Shown: one piece after another, positions 34,506-46,152 of the stretch
Layout: every line of letters starts with the position of its first letter
How positions within the stretch are numbered: position 1 is the stretch's first letter
The notes under the pieces: model-generated
Told to the model about the DNA's origin: nothing
The model's database searches: none
The model's input: only the letters and a program-made list of their open reading frames with translations
Translations under genes and position numbers: made by a program
NCBI GenBank assembly: GCA_023014335.1
Contig: JAECYW010000019.1
Span: 186,001 to 250,000, forward strand
DNA length: 64,000 bases
Direction of reading: 5' to 3'
Source of the DNA: Galerina marginata
Lineage: Eukaryota > Basidiomycota > Agaricomycetes > Agaricales > Galerinaceae

Positions 34506-37500
34506 AGATAGAGGTAGGCCACCAGGATGCTCAGGATTATATCTTCATGTGCAATTAGTTGAATCAGGCGGGAAATTCTATCCGGAAGAAATGAACTTTC
34601 ATCTTATTATATAATAAACTGTATATCAGCGGTGCGGACGTCGCGTCCATTTTTGATCACGTGTCCGTCACAATGTTTCCCATCGGTCACCACTGTGCCA
34701 GCCGTGAGTCTAAGTTGGAGTTTCCCCCGACGACGACGACGAAGACGAGCACTGTCGATGTTTTTGGCGCTACAACGCTGTTTAACATCTACCCGGCCTG
34801 CAAGCTTTGCATTGTAGGAGAAATTACCTCTGCCAAACTCCGTTAGGACCGTTACAAACTTTTTGACAGTCGTCTCGGTTTTCTCCGTCGAACTCGTCCG
34901 ACATGACCCATCTCTTTCTACATTAAACGGGTCTATTTCGTATTCTTCAGAACTTTCTCTATCGTCGCCATCGACTACTATGGCCCTGGAAATTACTAGT
35001 TTTGACAGGCGCCGCTCTCGTCAGAGATCAGCTAGCAGTGGATCATGCACGGGTTCAAGTAAGGTTATTCACCCTATTATTGTTCGCTCACTCCGTTTAA
35101 CCACTTTAGTTATCTGCGATATTCGATCCCCGCTTACTCGCATTATCCTATCCCCGGGATTCACTATGACCAAGGGCAAATCGTCGCGCATGAGCGGATT
35201 ACTCGTACTCTGACGTCCGCGCTTCGATAAAGTGATTTAGTGGCCTCAGTCTTTCTTAAGGCTTCCCCTTTCAGCCCAGTCGTTCTTGTCAAATGCAGCT
35301 TACAACATCGTATTGGACCGATCAGAACCTCGTCTATTTTTCGGCTGCCCTTAAGGGATTGGTCTGGGTCATTTGAAGGAGGGTTCTATCAGGAAAAAAG
35401 GATTTTACTTGTCGAATTTGGAACCTGTCACCCTGTTCGCAAACGCGTACGTCTTTGTTCTCTGTACAACAATTTCAACCGCTTCTGTACTTTCGATTAC
35501 GTTCATCAGAACTAGCAGCTCCCTGCGATCCCTTTGGCCCGTCTCTCGTGCTTGTACTCGTTCCTTCGCCCATTCTAGTCCCTGCATGGTGTCCCAAACC
35601 ACTCCTGGGCCAACCCGTCTTATCAAATCCACAGATTCCCATCATCTGCGTACTATTTTGGCGCTGGATTTTCGCTTTCGATGCATTTTCCGGTGGCCAT
35701 GAATGTTCTTAATCCCTACCGCCCTTAGTCGAACTTCTGAGCCTCTCTTCGTCTTATTCACACTTTTTTAATTCTTTTGTTCCAAGCACCGTTATCCGCG
35801 GCTGGACCCGACTTTGATGGACTCATCGACATCGACATGACTCAAAAGTATCTTCTTGGTTTATCAGTTGGGCCCGCGAAACACTGCCCGGCCATGGCGC
35901 CTCCTGTCTTTGCCCACCCAGATCTGTACTTCTGATTTTGCCTCGACCTCGGCCTCATCATCGTGAACACAAGCACGACCCCGGCTCGTTGTCCCTTGTC
36001 ACTCATCTTTATGCATTCGCTAAACGACCGGCAATGGTTAGATGTACGGGCTCCAATTTATATTCCTAGGTTGTATTCCTTCGTCCACGGTGGGGGTTTC
36101 ACCGCAGTTTAACTATATGGGGCCTTGGAAGTTAGTATCTTGGATGTGCTCGAAAACATGAGGTTACCTTTCACAAGTTGTCGAACCCCTTTCGTATGTT
36201 TCGTTTACCATTCGTTCCTCCAAGGTGATACTTATTCCAACTCAGCACAGAGGTGGCTTTGACCCTATCTCCGGTCGATCCTTGTCATCTTCCTATCTGA
36301 CGAGTCAAGAAGTCCGCCAGCACCTCGTCGTCGTCTGGCCATCGTGGAGATATTACTTGTGACGTGTTTTCTAATGGCCAGCCTTAGAGGCAAGCTGCTG
36401 CGAACGGCATGAATGGGTATACTGCTGCGACCCGTGTACCTACCTTGACTTCAATGTTTAGTGAGAACACCGCTTTCTTTTTGTTTCCTCCTCTTCCTTC
36501 GACAAGGTTCCACAAAACCTAGCTTCATTTCCCTTCCGGGCCGTCCCTGTTTATCCAGTTTATTGTTCGTCATTGGTTATATCTCATCGTCATTAACCTC
36601 CGTCCTTATAATCACAAAAAAAACTACTCGTTAGGTATACCCTTCCATTCTATCGTCACATTTGTGATTTGTCTGATTTCGTTAATTTGTTTCCTTATTT
36701 CCTTCCTCCCGCCACCAACGCCCCAGTCCGTTTTTTGTGCTTCCACCCTTATTTTCCATCCTGGGCATCCTCTGTCTGTTGGCCAAATATGTAACTCTAC
36801 GAATCTCGATACCATTACACCATTACATTTTTCTTGCCTCTTTCTACACTCGTCCCCAACTCGGCGTGGTGCTAACCACCCACCTACCCTTGTTCATGGA
36901 ATTTCCATTTCTACTTTTCGCGTTTTAATCCTACATCCTCTCTTTCGTCGTGATGGCCAAGGATTTTGATCTCGAGGTTGCTGTGCCCGTCTTATCTCTT
37001 CAAGCGGACCTGATCAGTGAGTTGTCGATCCTGTATCTTGAGGCCGTCAAATTCTTATCCTTCTTCCTTCTGTGCCAGAACTCTTACACAGTGGACTGTG
37101 TCTCTTTTGAGCCGTACTTTGCACTCAAACTCGAGAGTTAATGGCTGTGAATGCCATTAACTTTCGTCTCGTTCCTCTCAATAGCTGCACAACCATTTCT
37201 TACATTGTGCATTCCACACCATCACAAACGTTTTATGGTCTTCAAAGACGACCGTTGGAACGCTAGCTCAAACGGACTCCTGGTGGTAACACCATCATTT
37301 TGAGTTGGAAAATGACTGAGCCGGTTCGAGAGGAGGTACCATGATTCTGACGGTTCCTGCCACTATTGTGGAAATGGTGAGCGTGTCGCGTTGAAGATTA
37401 TGTTTAATAAGTATCCGCGTCGATTCTAAGAGTGTTTCTTGATGAAAATATGCAAGGAATCAATTTTGAGTGGATTACCTCAAGGTTGATATGTTATCCA

Positions 37501-37850
37501 GGGAGATCCATCCCCGTCTTCAAATTCGGGTTATGCGCAACTTGATATGGCACGATTTATCAAGGCTCTATGATTGAATGTTCCGTGACTTTGAATATCG
37601 ATGATATGTTTGTTGACCAACTAGAAGGAAACCTTCCACTGAATATGCATGCGAAACCTCGTTGATCTCATTCTCGGGCAGCCTGCATTTCAAGAAATTG
37701 AACTAGCCGCACGAGAGATATAAGCACAAGGCCATTGCGTCTTCAGCGGCGAGCCCGATACAAAGGTTAAATATCTAGAAACCCAATATTATCATAACTG
37801 ATTCCAAAAGTCCGTAGGTGCAGCCGTCTGCCCGTCGGTGCCGTAACCAA
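34506..37850. other. Pyrimidine-rich, gene-poor interval
   Basis: More than 3 kb of T/C-rich plus strand with many short frames (for example 34863-35213, 35240-35515, 36664-36969) that change phase without usable splice signals. No protein motif recognised. This may be a decayed retroelement, but I see no gag or pol motif. Confidence 0.4.
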
Positions 37851-38625
37851 TCAATCCAGCCACGTTTCGAAATTAAAGTCTTTTTTTTCAACGAATCCTA
37901 ACATTGCGCACCACGTTATGGACTGGTATTTACAATTCAGATATAGCGACATACCTTGTTCATTGAGAAAGTTTCGAACCTTCTCGTCGAAGGCGTTGGG
38001 TTCAAATTGCTCGATATCCGAAGCGGGAGTGTTGACATACATACCCTTGACTTTTGCCCACTGGGTCACAATCATGCAATGGACGCAGGACACCTCCCCA
38101 ACCGATCTGATTTTAAAATTATAATTTTTCTTCAGATCTAGAAAAAAATTAACGATATCCACGGACGCAGTGGCGTCTTCTCGGGACATCTCATCCTGGC
38201 CAAGGAGGCTCATGGCCCACCGCTCAACAAAATCGTGACTCATGGTATAACCACCGACAAGTTCGTTTCCCTCGGGGCTCGCCCTTCGTATCTGACGGTA
38301 TCGAGAACATTGGTAAAGTGGTAGTGTATCGGCAGTATAAACCAGAGATGACTTTGGTCTCGAGTAAAGATGGCGGTAAGGCTTGGAAGCTTGGAGTCAA
38401 CGAAGGTTTGAAATTTTGAATATCAATGCACCTTCCAAAAATGGGACGCTTAACACGTTGGAGTGATCCAATGTGTCCTGGCTTGAGCAGCTGATGCTCG
38501 AAGGCGTGTCGATTAATACGGTATTGCGCTGCGCGCGATGACAAGATAAGTAATGACAAGAGGCAAGCAACAGATAAAAATCTCAACCACGCCGGCATCG
38601 ACAGCACAGTATCGTGCACAGCCAC
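37851..38625 (-). CDS. Orphan family protein, copy B (start uncertain)
   Basis: Paralogue of the gene at 28.4-29.0 kb. The conserved body starts MSHDFVERWAMSLLGQDEMS at 38243. It continues RSVGEVSCVHCMIVTQWAKV and TPASDIEQFEPNAFDEKVRN and ends DFNFETWLD at 37851. The last intron (57 nt) happens to be open here, but comparison with copy A shows it is spliced. A signal peptide (MPAWLRFLSVACLLSLLILS, ATG at about 38598) lies upstream. Aligning the two copies, this one has four extra bases just before the GGY.MSHD block, which puts the two halves out of frame. So either translation begins at MSHD, or one copy is broken. Function unknown. Confidence 0.6.
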
Positions 38626-39247
38626 TGATGGGATCTTTGCTATCTAATCTACGGTAGTATTGGCAATCCTGCCCGAAAATGAGACCACCAAGGCAACACC
38701 ACGGCTTGTATGAATTATTCAGAGGATGCCTTTGGGATGCCTTCTTTCTGGTCGGTCAACTAACATGCTAAAGGGTACTACCAACACAAGATATATAAGC
38801 ACAGGGTCATTGCTTTCAAGAATCAGGGTCAAGACTTCAAGTTTTCAGCGCCAAAGGCGAGACAACTAGTTCCCAAAGTCCATACTAGTTACATCCGTCT
38901 GAATCGTGCTGCCCTCCGGTGAGCTTTTGTAAGGGTTCAGGCGCTGGGATCTCACCGTCTAGTCAACTACAACCATACACTATATGTATACGACGAAGGC
39001 GTGTAAAGACATATAGCCTTGTCATCGCCAAGCGCCCATTCACCGATGCCTCCAATCCAGGACGTTTTGGTGATCATGAGATGCCGGTGGACCAATCGAA
39101 GACCGAGTCATCCGACTTACCAGCCCGAATCCTACTGTATACTGAGTAAAAACAGAAGATGGCATTTGCCGGCTCCTTGAGCGTTAACATTTTGGCAGGT
39201 TATAATAGGAATCGTAACGAAGAATAAGCTTCTCATGTCTACGGCGA
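38626..39247. other. Flank with a direct repeat of the 37.7-kb sequence
   Basis: The stretch at 38785-38920 (ATATAAGCACAGGGTCATTG, then CCCAAAGTCC and CATCCGTCTG) resembles 37715-37835 downstream of copy B. The copy-B gene is therefore bracketed by about 120-bp direct repeats, as expected after a tandem duplication with loss of one unit. No further gene here. Confidence 0.45.
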
Positions 39248-40886
39248 CTAATAATTTGCCGCCAGTCGTTCCAATACATATTCTCTCGCCTAGAAAACCG
39301 CCGTGAGATCAGGTTAAGCGAGAATACATGATTATGCAACGCACAGTTATCGGTGGATATTTTTTGGGACGGTCGTCCGACCAGGTACCTGGAATGCAAT
39401 CCACTACGGTATTCAAATCCTGGATGAGAAGATCGGCAACACAATCAATAGCGGAAGTAAATTTTATTGCTCACCGCCCCGCAAAACTGGGTCCGAAGGC
39501 ACCATAAGTCGTAAGCGCGGGTACCGGTCTTTATCATATCGATGGAGAAACTCACATATGGAATTGAGTAGCGCGATGGTATTACAGCATAATCGCTACC
39601 GCCGGGAGCGCGCACGCGATGGACGGTGCTTTTGATCGTGTCGTTCGACCCTGCTCAGACGGAATCATCTCGGCGAAAAAGGCAGGTTCAAAAGTCCTAG
39701 AACGTACATCTCATGAGAAAATCGCCTACATTGACGACAATGGATCCCGGGATGGGGGGTACAGGCTATAGATCGCCAAGGTTGCATGAATGTCCGTGGA
39801 ATGCATACGCCTACGTAAAACGTCGAAACGTACAATAAAGACTCCAGCCTGATTGGGATCTTCGACCTCCAATCCACCGACGCTGTCTTGCATCAACATC
39901 TGGTGAATACAAAGTTGTGGTAACGCAAGCTCCGGGAAGATAGACAATAAGAATTGCGACCGACCGTCAGGGAGCAAAAATCTGTGTGACTCGGAATGCG
40001 AGATGCATTTTTGTCCTCCAATATTTCGGCGGCAATGCTAGATTCGAAGTCAAATCGATACTACACGCTGAGAGAATCACTCGAGTTTGTACCTTGGATA
40101 GTGAAGTAGCCTTAGCTGGTTATCCGCGCTCGAGTGGTATTGGAGAAAAAAGTCTTCCGATAGATTGAAGCCCAGGGCGAGAGCCTTGAGAATTGTTTTC
40201 TCTATTTCATAGCAACTCTGTCAAACAATAAGTCTTCATAATTGTGAAAATACCGTGAGTAGCAAACAGACCCAATAAAAGCCTATGCAAGCCTCCTTGA
40301 ACCCCGGAATTACGCTCTCTGGGAACCAAATATTCGGCATTTCTGCATTGTCTTCTCGACCAACCTCGAAACTTTCCTTGATGTCACGCTGGATTTCTGC
40401 GTGAACATTCTTATTTTCCATTTCCCCGCCCGAATCTCGGTCATCGGGATGGCCGAGCCTGATGACTTTCTCCCTTCCCGGAGCTGAATATCCTACGAAC
40501 CAGTTCAGATACAAATCGAAGATCGACGAGGGAAAACACGGAGGCATACCTCTGTGATGTGCGCCAGATTCGGGGTGCGGTGCCAGTTGTTTCGTCTCCA
40601 AGGGTTGAGAGAACATTTTCTGAGACTTTGGAATGAATTTGACAATAATAACGCAAGGATTTCAGTACGGGAAGAGAACGAAATATAAACATAGCGAAAT
40701 TCGCACCCATTCAAACATGGAGTCAATCTTATCTTGCGATAAACCGTGGTTTACCAAATACACGAATCCGATGGATTTGAACGACTCCAAGATCGCGTCA
40801 GCGACAAGCTTCTTGTTAGACCCATCTAGGAATGGCTGTAGGTCAACAGTTTGAACCCCGCTTCTTTGCGAATAGGATTCGGGCAT
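39248..40886 (-). CDS. 2-oxoglutarate/Fe(II)-dependent oxygenase (isopenicillin-N-synthase-like)
   Basis: Eleven exons (40886-40707, 40625-40550, 40492-40272, 40217-40093, 40037-39965, 39899-39834, 39765-39708, 39650-39556, 39486-39475, 39419-39345, 39289-39248) give 340 residues with every junction in frame. The N-terminal DIOX_N-like part reads VDLQPFLDGSNKKLVADAIL then SIGFVYLVNHGLS. Metal ligands are the His and Asp of IPSHTDFCSLT (about 218 and 220) and the His of STVHRVRAP (about 277). The Arg of PSRYSIPYF (about 293) would bind 2-oxoglutarate. GGLEVEDPNQAGVF and the GDFLMRWSNDT block are also typical. The enzyme should be a cytosolic oxidase or hydroxylase of small molecules; the substrate is unknown. 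Exon 9 is only 12 nt. The frame is open upstream to an ATG at 40982, but MPES at 40886 fits the family better. Confidence 0.92.
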
Positions 40887-41759
40887 TTTAGAAACAATAG
40901 TTGGTTGTATGTGGTGGTCAGAAGGAGAGGGGAAAAGAGCGTCATCGGAGCGTGGAAATCGTTCCATGACTTTTATAAGCACCTATTTATGGAGTCAGAC
41001 TGTAAGTTGTTAATATTGATCCATGCCGGAGCGAATCGTCTGGAGTCATGACGAAGCCTAGAACTTGAATAACGGCCGGCCTGTGCTAACATTTCGCTAT
41101 CCTATTATTGAAATAGACAGATCGAAAAGAAATGAGAGCAAAGTCAACTGTTTACTCTGAGAATTTCAAGACTCACCATCCTATAACTTCGACCGTAAGA
41201 CAATATCGCACTGAATTTGAATCGGCGGAGTCGTCGTAGGTGCCAGCGAAGGTTGTGGCAGCTGGCAGAGACTCCGAAAGTCAGCGAACATGACATGTAT
41301 CATCGCATCAGTATGGCCAGGCTTTCAAGCGAGGGTGACTAAAGGCACGTTCAGAACAGGTTCTTCGAGAATAGATGCGCAAAAGGGGCTCATGATCAAG
41401 AGAGAAAGCACCGGAAAACGGAAAAAGGCTGAAAATACGCACGGGCCGGGAGAGATCAACATATCTGAACTCCGACGGAATCTGCGACATCAAGAATCGA
41501 AGCACTTCGAACTTCCCCAATCAAGTCCCCAATTCTTTCTTTCATACCGCTCTCCCTGGCTTCCAGGTTTCTTGAAGCAACAATTTTACCTAGCAGCTTT
41601 CTCTCATATACTTTCAAGACCTTCGCACTGGATTCCAGCTTCAAAGTTTCTACCGTGCATAATTGTGAAGATGATAGACACTCACCTCATGGACAACTCC
41701 GGGAGTTATTTGAATGGTATACGGTAGGTAACTTATGGTCTCAGCAATTTTGGGATTCC
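40887..41759. other. Divergent promoter region
   Basis: Lies between the oxygenase and the membrane-protein gene, which are divergently oriented. The plus frame at 41290-41727 has no motif. An additional 5' exon of the next gene may hide near 41669 (MIDTHLMDNSGSYLNG). Confidence 0.4.
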
Positions 41760-42617
41760 ATGGTGTTATGTCCTACTAATTCGAAAAATATCGACTGTGT
41801 TAGCCCGGCGAACCAACCTTCCTCGGGGCTCGACCGCGCTATGTGCTGGACTCGCGAGAAGTACGTCATCCAGCCTGAAATTCTTCAAAGCGAAAACAAC
41901 TTGCATTTCGTGCAGCGGAATATTTCTCCTGTTCCCCGCGCTCATGTTCTTCTCTCCATTCAACATGTGGGCTTGGGGAATCGGTCGTAGCGGAGTTCAG
42001 AGCGATTGGTGTTATCTCTGTGGCGCATTTCAGTTTGTGCTCAGTCTCTGGCTGATGTATCACGGAAAACCCCTCCTGTCGATGGGTGAGCTAGTTAAAG
42101 GGCAAGGCACATGAGCGCTACCACTAACTACACGATTAAATAGTCCTCACCGTTTCGTATTCATACTGGATATTCGATATCGACGCTGTGCACGGCATGC
42201 CCATACCACATGAAGTGGTGCTGACGCTTATAGCAATCATGTTCTCCTTGTGCGTCTAATCATTCCTCTTACCCCTTCGTTCATAAGCCTCAAATTGTCA
42301 TTCGTTTAGGAGCATAATTGCCTACATGGTAGGTCTACCGCTGGTTCCTCACGCGTGTTTCTTAGGCGCCGCATACATGGCTCTCGCAGCATATAGCAAG
42401 GCAAAATTTCCCTATAATTGTGCTGAAGGGTAGACAATATTGCATCTTTCTTTCCGAATAATCGCTAATAAGTATTTGACTTAGAGTGACGCTAATTAGA
42501 CAAGTAATTCGACACATCACTTTGGCTATCTCATTTTACGTTGGGGTGAGCGAACTACTGGTTTTCAACGGTTGGAAGGCTTTGTGGATGCTTCGTTCCT
42601 CCCAAGCGAGGATATAA
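41760..42617 (+). CDS. Multi-pass membrane protein, about 209 aa
   Basis: Five exons (41760-41860, 41916-42085, 42144-42249, 42310-42429, 42485-42617) keep one frame. At least four membrane segments are visible: GIFLLFPALMFFSPFNMWAW, YLCGAFQFVLSLWLMYH, VLTLIAIMFSLSIIAYMVGL and ITLAISFYVGVSELLVF. The soluble start has cysteines (NIDCVSPANQ, DRAMCWTRE). No signal peptide is seen, so an earlier exon may be missing. The family is not recognised. It lies upstream of two other membrane-protein genes on the same strand but is not obviously related to them. Confidence 0.7.
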
Positions 42618-43452
42618 CTGTGTGCGAACGATTTTTTCTCTTTCATTTTGTCATCCGGACGATTTGTGTGCAATCGACCTTCCGTTGTAAATTATTGTGT
42701 ACCTAATTTTGTAAAAAGCCCTGGTAGATCCCTAACGGGCCAGCAAAACCCGGAGGTCCAAGTATCGTGCATTGTGCAAGCTGGCTGGCTGGATGAACAT
42801 TAATCAGGTCATAATGATTGAGTTGGGTTACGGTTCCTCAATCAGCTGCAGAGGTTCCCACACCCTACTCATAGAACGCGCACTGGCGCTTGACTGGCGC
42901 GCACATTTAGCACAGCAGCATGCAACTGACGCATGAAAGTGCGGCTGCTTTCATCAGCGCAATAAATATCAGGATTGTCGAGGTAGAGAAGTACTAAAAC
43001 ACTGGAAGCTCTCAAGAACTCCGTGTACATGTTGCCTCAGACCGCTTGCTAATGACCTACTAAAACTACGACGATGACAAGGGGAAGTTGATGGGAAGAA
43101 CAGTGTATAAATATGATACTTGGAGCGGCTGCATTATCCTTCCAAGGTACTTATATCCTATGAATAATGATGACGTGGGAGCTCTGTAAGATATTTTTTG
43201 CCATAGACCAATTCTTAAGCGGATGTCCTCGGTAATACACCCTATCATCCTTCCCCTCTGCATGGGAAATCAATGGTACATCACGTCAAGCTGAAGGAAT
43301 GACAGTTAGTACCCTCGTTGATATCCATTTTTAAAAGGAAAATGTCATTTCCTGGTGACTCCACGCCATATACCAGTCACCACAAAGTATAAGTTTATGT
43401 TGCTAGATTTAAAATCGACTTTGATACCATCCCCCGCTCGCCCCCTTCCGAT
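42618..43452. other. Intergenic between membrane-protein genes
   Basis: No gene seen. A pyrimidine-rich stretch precedes the next start codon at 43453. Confidence 0.4.
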
Positions 43453-44583
43453 ATGCCCGAATCGCTTAGAGCTTTCTACCCCGATAAGCATACATTCCTT
43501 GGCACCGTACTTTCTGGAGTTGCCTACGGTATCGTTATTGTGCTAACTGGGCAATGTGCCTGGCTTTTGGTTAAGCCCAAACCCAACTACTCTACGCGAA
43601 TCCAGTGGTTTCTATTTTTCTACGTTATAGGGATGTTCTCCTTGAGCACAACCGCAATGGTGGTCGAAATCCTTTATATTTCCCATTCCGACTACTCGGG
43701 ATACCCTGGCGAATATGCTCTGCAGTCCGGTGATATTCCATTTATCACACCTATTGCGATATGGGGTGCCGATGGGTTCATGGTGAGTACATCTGGCTCG
43801 CAAGCTATGAGAATGGCACCGCTAAGCCCGGAAAACAAAGCTCTGGCGTTGTATTGTCCTTTACCAAAGCACTTCAAAAATCGCTCAAGTGATGCTATAT
43901 TTTGTTCTCGGTCTAATTTCAGTTGTGACATTGGGTACGTTAATTTCTCAGCCAAACCTTGTATTTTTTCACAGAATATATCAACATAAGGAGGCGGACT
44001 GGTTTTCTTTTTATTTTCGTACTTTTCAGTCCTCTTCCGGGGTATAACCTTCTGGGAGAAGGTGACCAGTTTTACTGGAGTCATAGCGCTTGAGATGGTT
44101 ATTACTGTCGTTGTGAATTCCATTCTAGCAGCATTGATTGTTGGTCGCCTCCTGTACCATCAACGTTACCTCCAACGAGTCCTTGGGAAGGAACACGGGT
44201 CACCTTACACCACAATTATGGTGATGTGTGTAGAGTCCGCAGGACTAATTATTGCAATCAGCCTAATTTTTTTGGTTACAACCATCGGCAACGACGAGTT
44301 AACTAGAACAGTTAACGGTTCGTTTTTCATGCTTATCCTCCCACACGTCCTCGTGAGTGCGCGTTTTCCATTTCCAGTATGGTTTTAATATTCACAATCC
44401 TCCGCTGGAAAGGTCATATCCCCGCTATTGATCATTTATCGCGTTGCTCAAGGCAGAGCAGCGACTATTCTGCCAAATTCAGAAATTGAATCGCATCTAG
44501 CAACCCTTCATTTTAACGGTCCCAAAACAGCTGCAAGTGAATCCGGTCAATCAGGTCAGGACTCTGAGTCGAGCGATGCCTGA
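43453..44583 (+). CDS. Seven-helix-type membrane protein, paralogue 1 (305 aa)
   Basis: Four exons (43453-43782, 43841-43934, 44030-44352, 44413-44583) join in frame. Helices can be read at FLGTVLSGVAYGIVIVLTG, WFLFFYVIGMFSLSTTAMVV, PFITPIAIWGADGFM-LWRCI, VMLYFVLGLISVVTL, TGVIALEMVITVVVNSILAA, MCVESAGLIIAISLIFLV and FFMLILPHVLVISPLLIIYR. The pattern of a helix ending in WGAD.FMLWRC..LY and a last helix ending PL.IIYRVAQGRA is familiar from a large, lineage-expanded Agaricomycete family of uncharacterised plasma-membrane proteins. The C-terminus is Ser/Gln-rich and cytosolic. No ligand can be suggested. The next gene downstream is a paralogue. Confidence 0.85.
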
Positions 44584-44951
44584 CAAATGTATGAAGGGGT
44601 GATTAAGCCTCGGAACAGTAACGTACTTGGCTTAAATTCAATTTAAAAGACAGCAAGATCGAATTAGTCATTGAGTGCTGGGTATAACCTGGCAAAGAAG
44701 TGAGATTAATTGACGTGGATTAAAAATAATCGGGAGTGCAGAATTCACCTACTTTCCTGGAAGCGAACGGGAAAGGTTTCCTTAGGCTTTGTTGTATTAA
44801 TATGTATATGATATCTTTACGACCGGAATCAGGTTTTATTAGACAGGGAATTCGAACTGAATTGAGGGACTTCTCGTGATCTATCAAGTTGCGCTTGTTC
44901 GATGGAGCAATGATTATCTGCCTTTTACAGACATATCATTGATACGCCAAT
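44584..44951. other. Spacer between the two membrane-protein paralogues
   Basis: AT-rich promoter of the second paralogue. No other feature seen. Confidence 0.35.
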
Positions 44952-46152
44952 ATGTCGTCCTTAAGTAGAAACGTCGATTTGTCTGGGATGACTGCTATAA
45001 ATATCACCTTCTGTACGGGTGTGGATGCCCAGTATAATAATTCCTTCCTTTATCGAATAAGACAGATCCCCTCCCTTCTCCAAAGATCAATGGACAATCT
45101 GGAACCATATGATTTTGGTCCGAACATCCAACTCACCCAGCAAATCTGGGGGGTAATCTCCTCTGGAATGGTGTATGGAGTAATTATAACAATCTTCATC
45201 CACTGTCCCTATTTCATTGCCAAAAATTCGACTAAACTGCCTAGGCCAACCCGACTTTTACTCTGCGGATTTACAATAACTTTATTTCTCTTAGGCACCG
45301 CGACACTCGTCGAGGGAATCACCTATATTATGTTACTTCTAGAAATCGGATATACTCCAGCATTATTAACTGGACATACTCTACCTGGGCTTGGGTACAA
45401 TGTAGGATACATTTTCTTTGGTGGAATGCCGCTATCTCTCCCAGTTGCGGTGTGGGGAGCGAATATTATTCTGGCAAGTTAAGATCAACACCTATTTATC
45501 AAAACACCAATGAACCGAACCTGTAACAGATATCGAATTGCATTTTCCTGAACACGGGAAGGTCTCTCCGTTCGCAAGTCGTAATTTTTGGTGCTCTGTA
45601 TTCGCTTTCCCTAGCATCCGCTTGTGAGATTTATAATTTCTTGCCCCGCATGATGGCTGATTCTGGCTCTAGCTGGAGGGGTCCTCTATTATATTCAAAT
45701 TCAGCGAAGTTCAATAGAAACAACATTCCCATTCGTTCCATTTGTTCCTTGTCAACTACCCATTGTTACCGTTCTCCTCTATTTATTAGAGCTCTTCCTT
45801 CTCGCCTCCCAGAAAGAACTGAGAGGAAAATGGGCTTCCTCCCTCGCACAGATACATATCAACCCGGGAACTCTAATAGCGCTAATCAGTGTGGCCCAAA
45901 TTTTGGTGACATTTTCGAAGGAGTGGATGTCTATAGTTATGGTTCAGCTCTTCCCGCAAGCTTGTGTGAGTATTCCTCCGTTCGAAAGAATTTATCCCCG
46001 GTTTTGATTTTCCAATTTAGGTCGCATGGGCCATGTTCGCTCTGAACTTGAAGTTCAGGGCGTTGATGAAAGAATGCCCAGGAGTGCCCAGCATCTCCGT
46101 CAACGACCGGACCTCGACCATTGACCTCCGAGTGTCTGGTGTCGGTCTCTAA
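44952..46152 (+). CDS. Seven-helix-type membrane protein, paralogue 2 (346 aa), with a GC-AG intron
   Basis: Four exons (44952-45473, 45530-45623, 45673-45965, 46021-46152) give 346 residues. The N-terminal extracellular part is longer than in paralogue 1 and has NIT and NNS glycosylation sites. Helices include QIWGVISSGMVYGVIITIFI, LLLCGFTITLFLLGTATLV, LSLPVAVWGANIIL, SQVVIFGALYSLSLASA, QLPIVTVLLYLLELFLLA and LIALISVAQILVTF. The first intron only works in frame as a GC-AG intron: donor GCAAGT at 45474, placing IIL against IS.CI, exactly where paralogue 1 joins FM to LWRCI. The WRC motif of the family is altered to SNC. The product should sit in the plasma membrane; its role is unknown. Confidence 0.82.
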
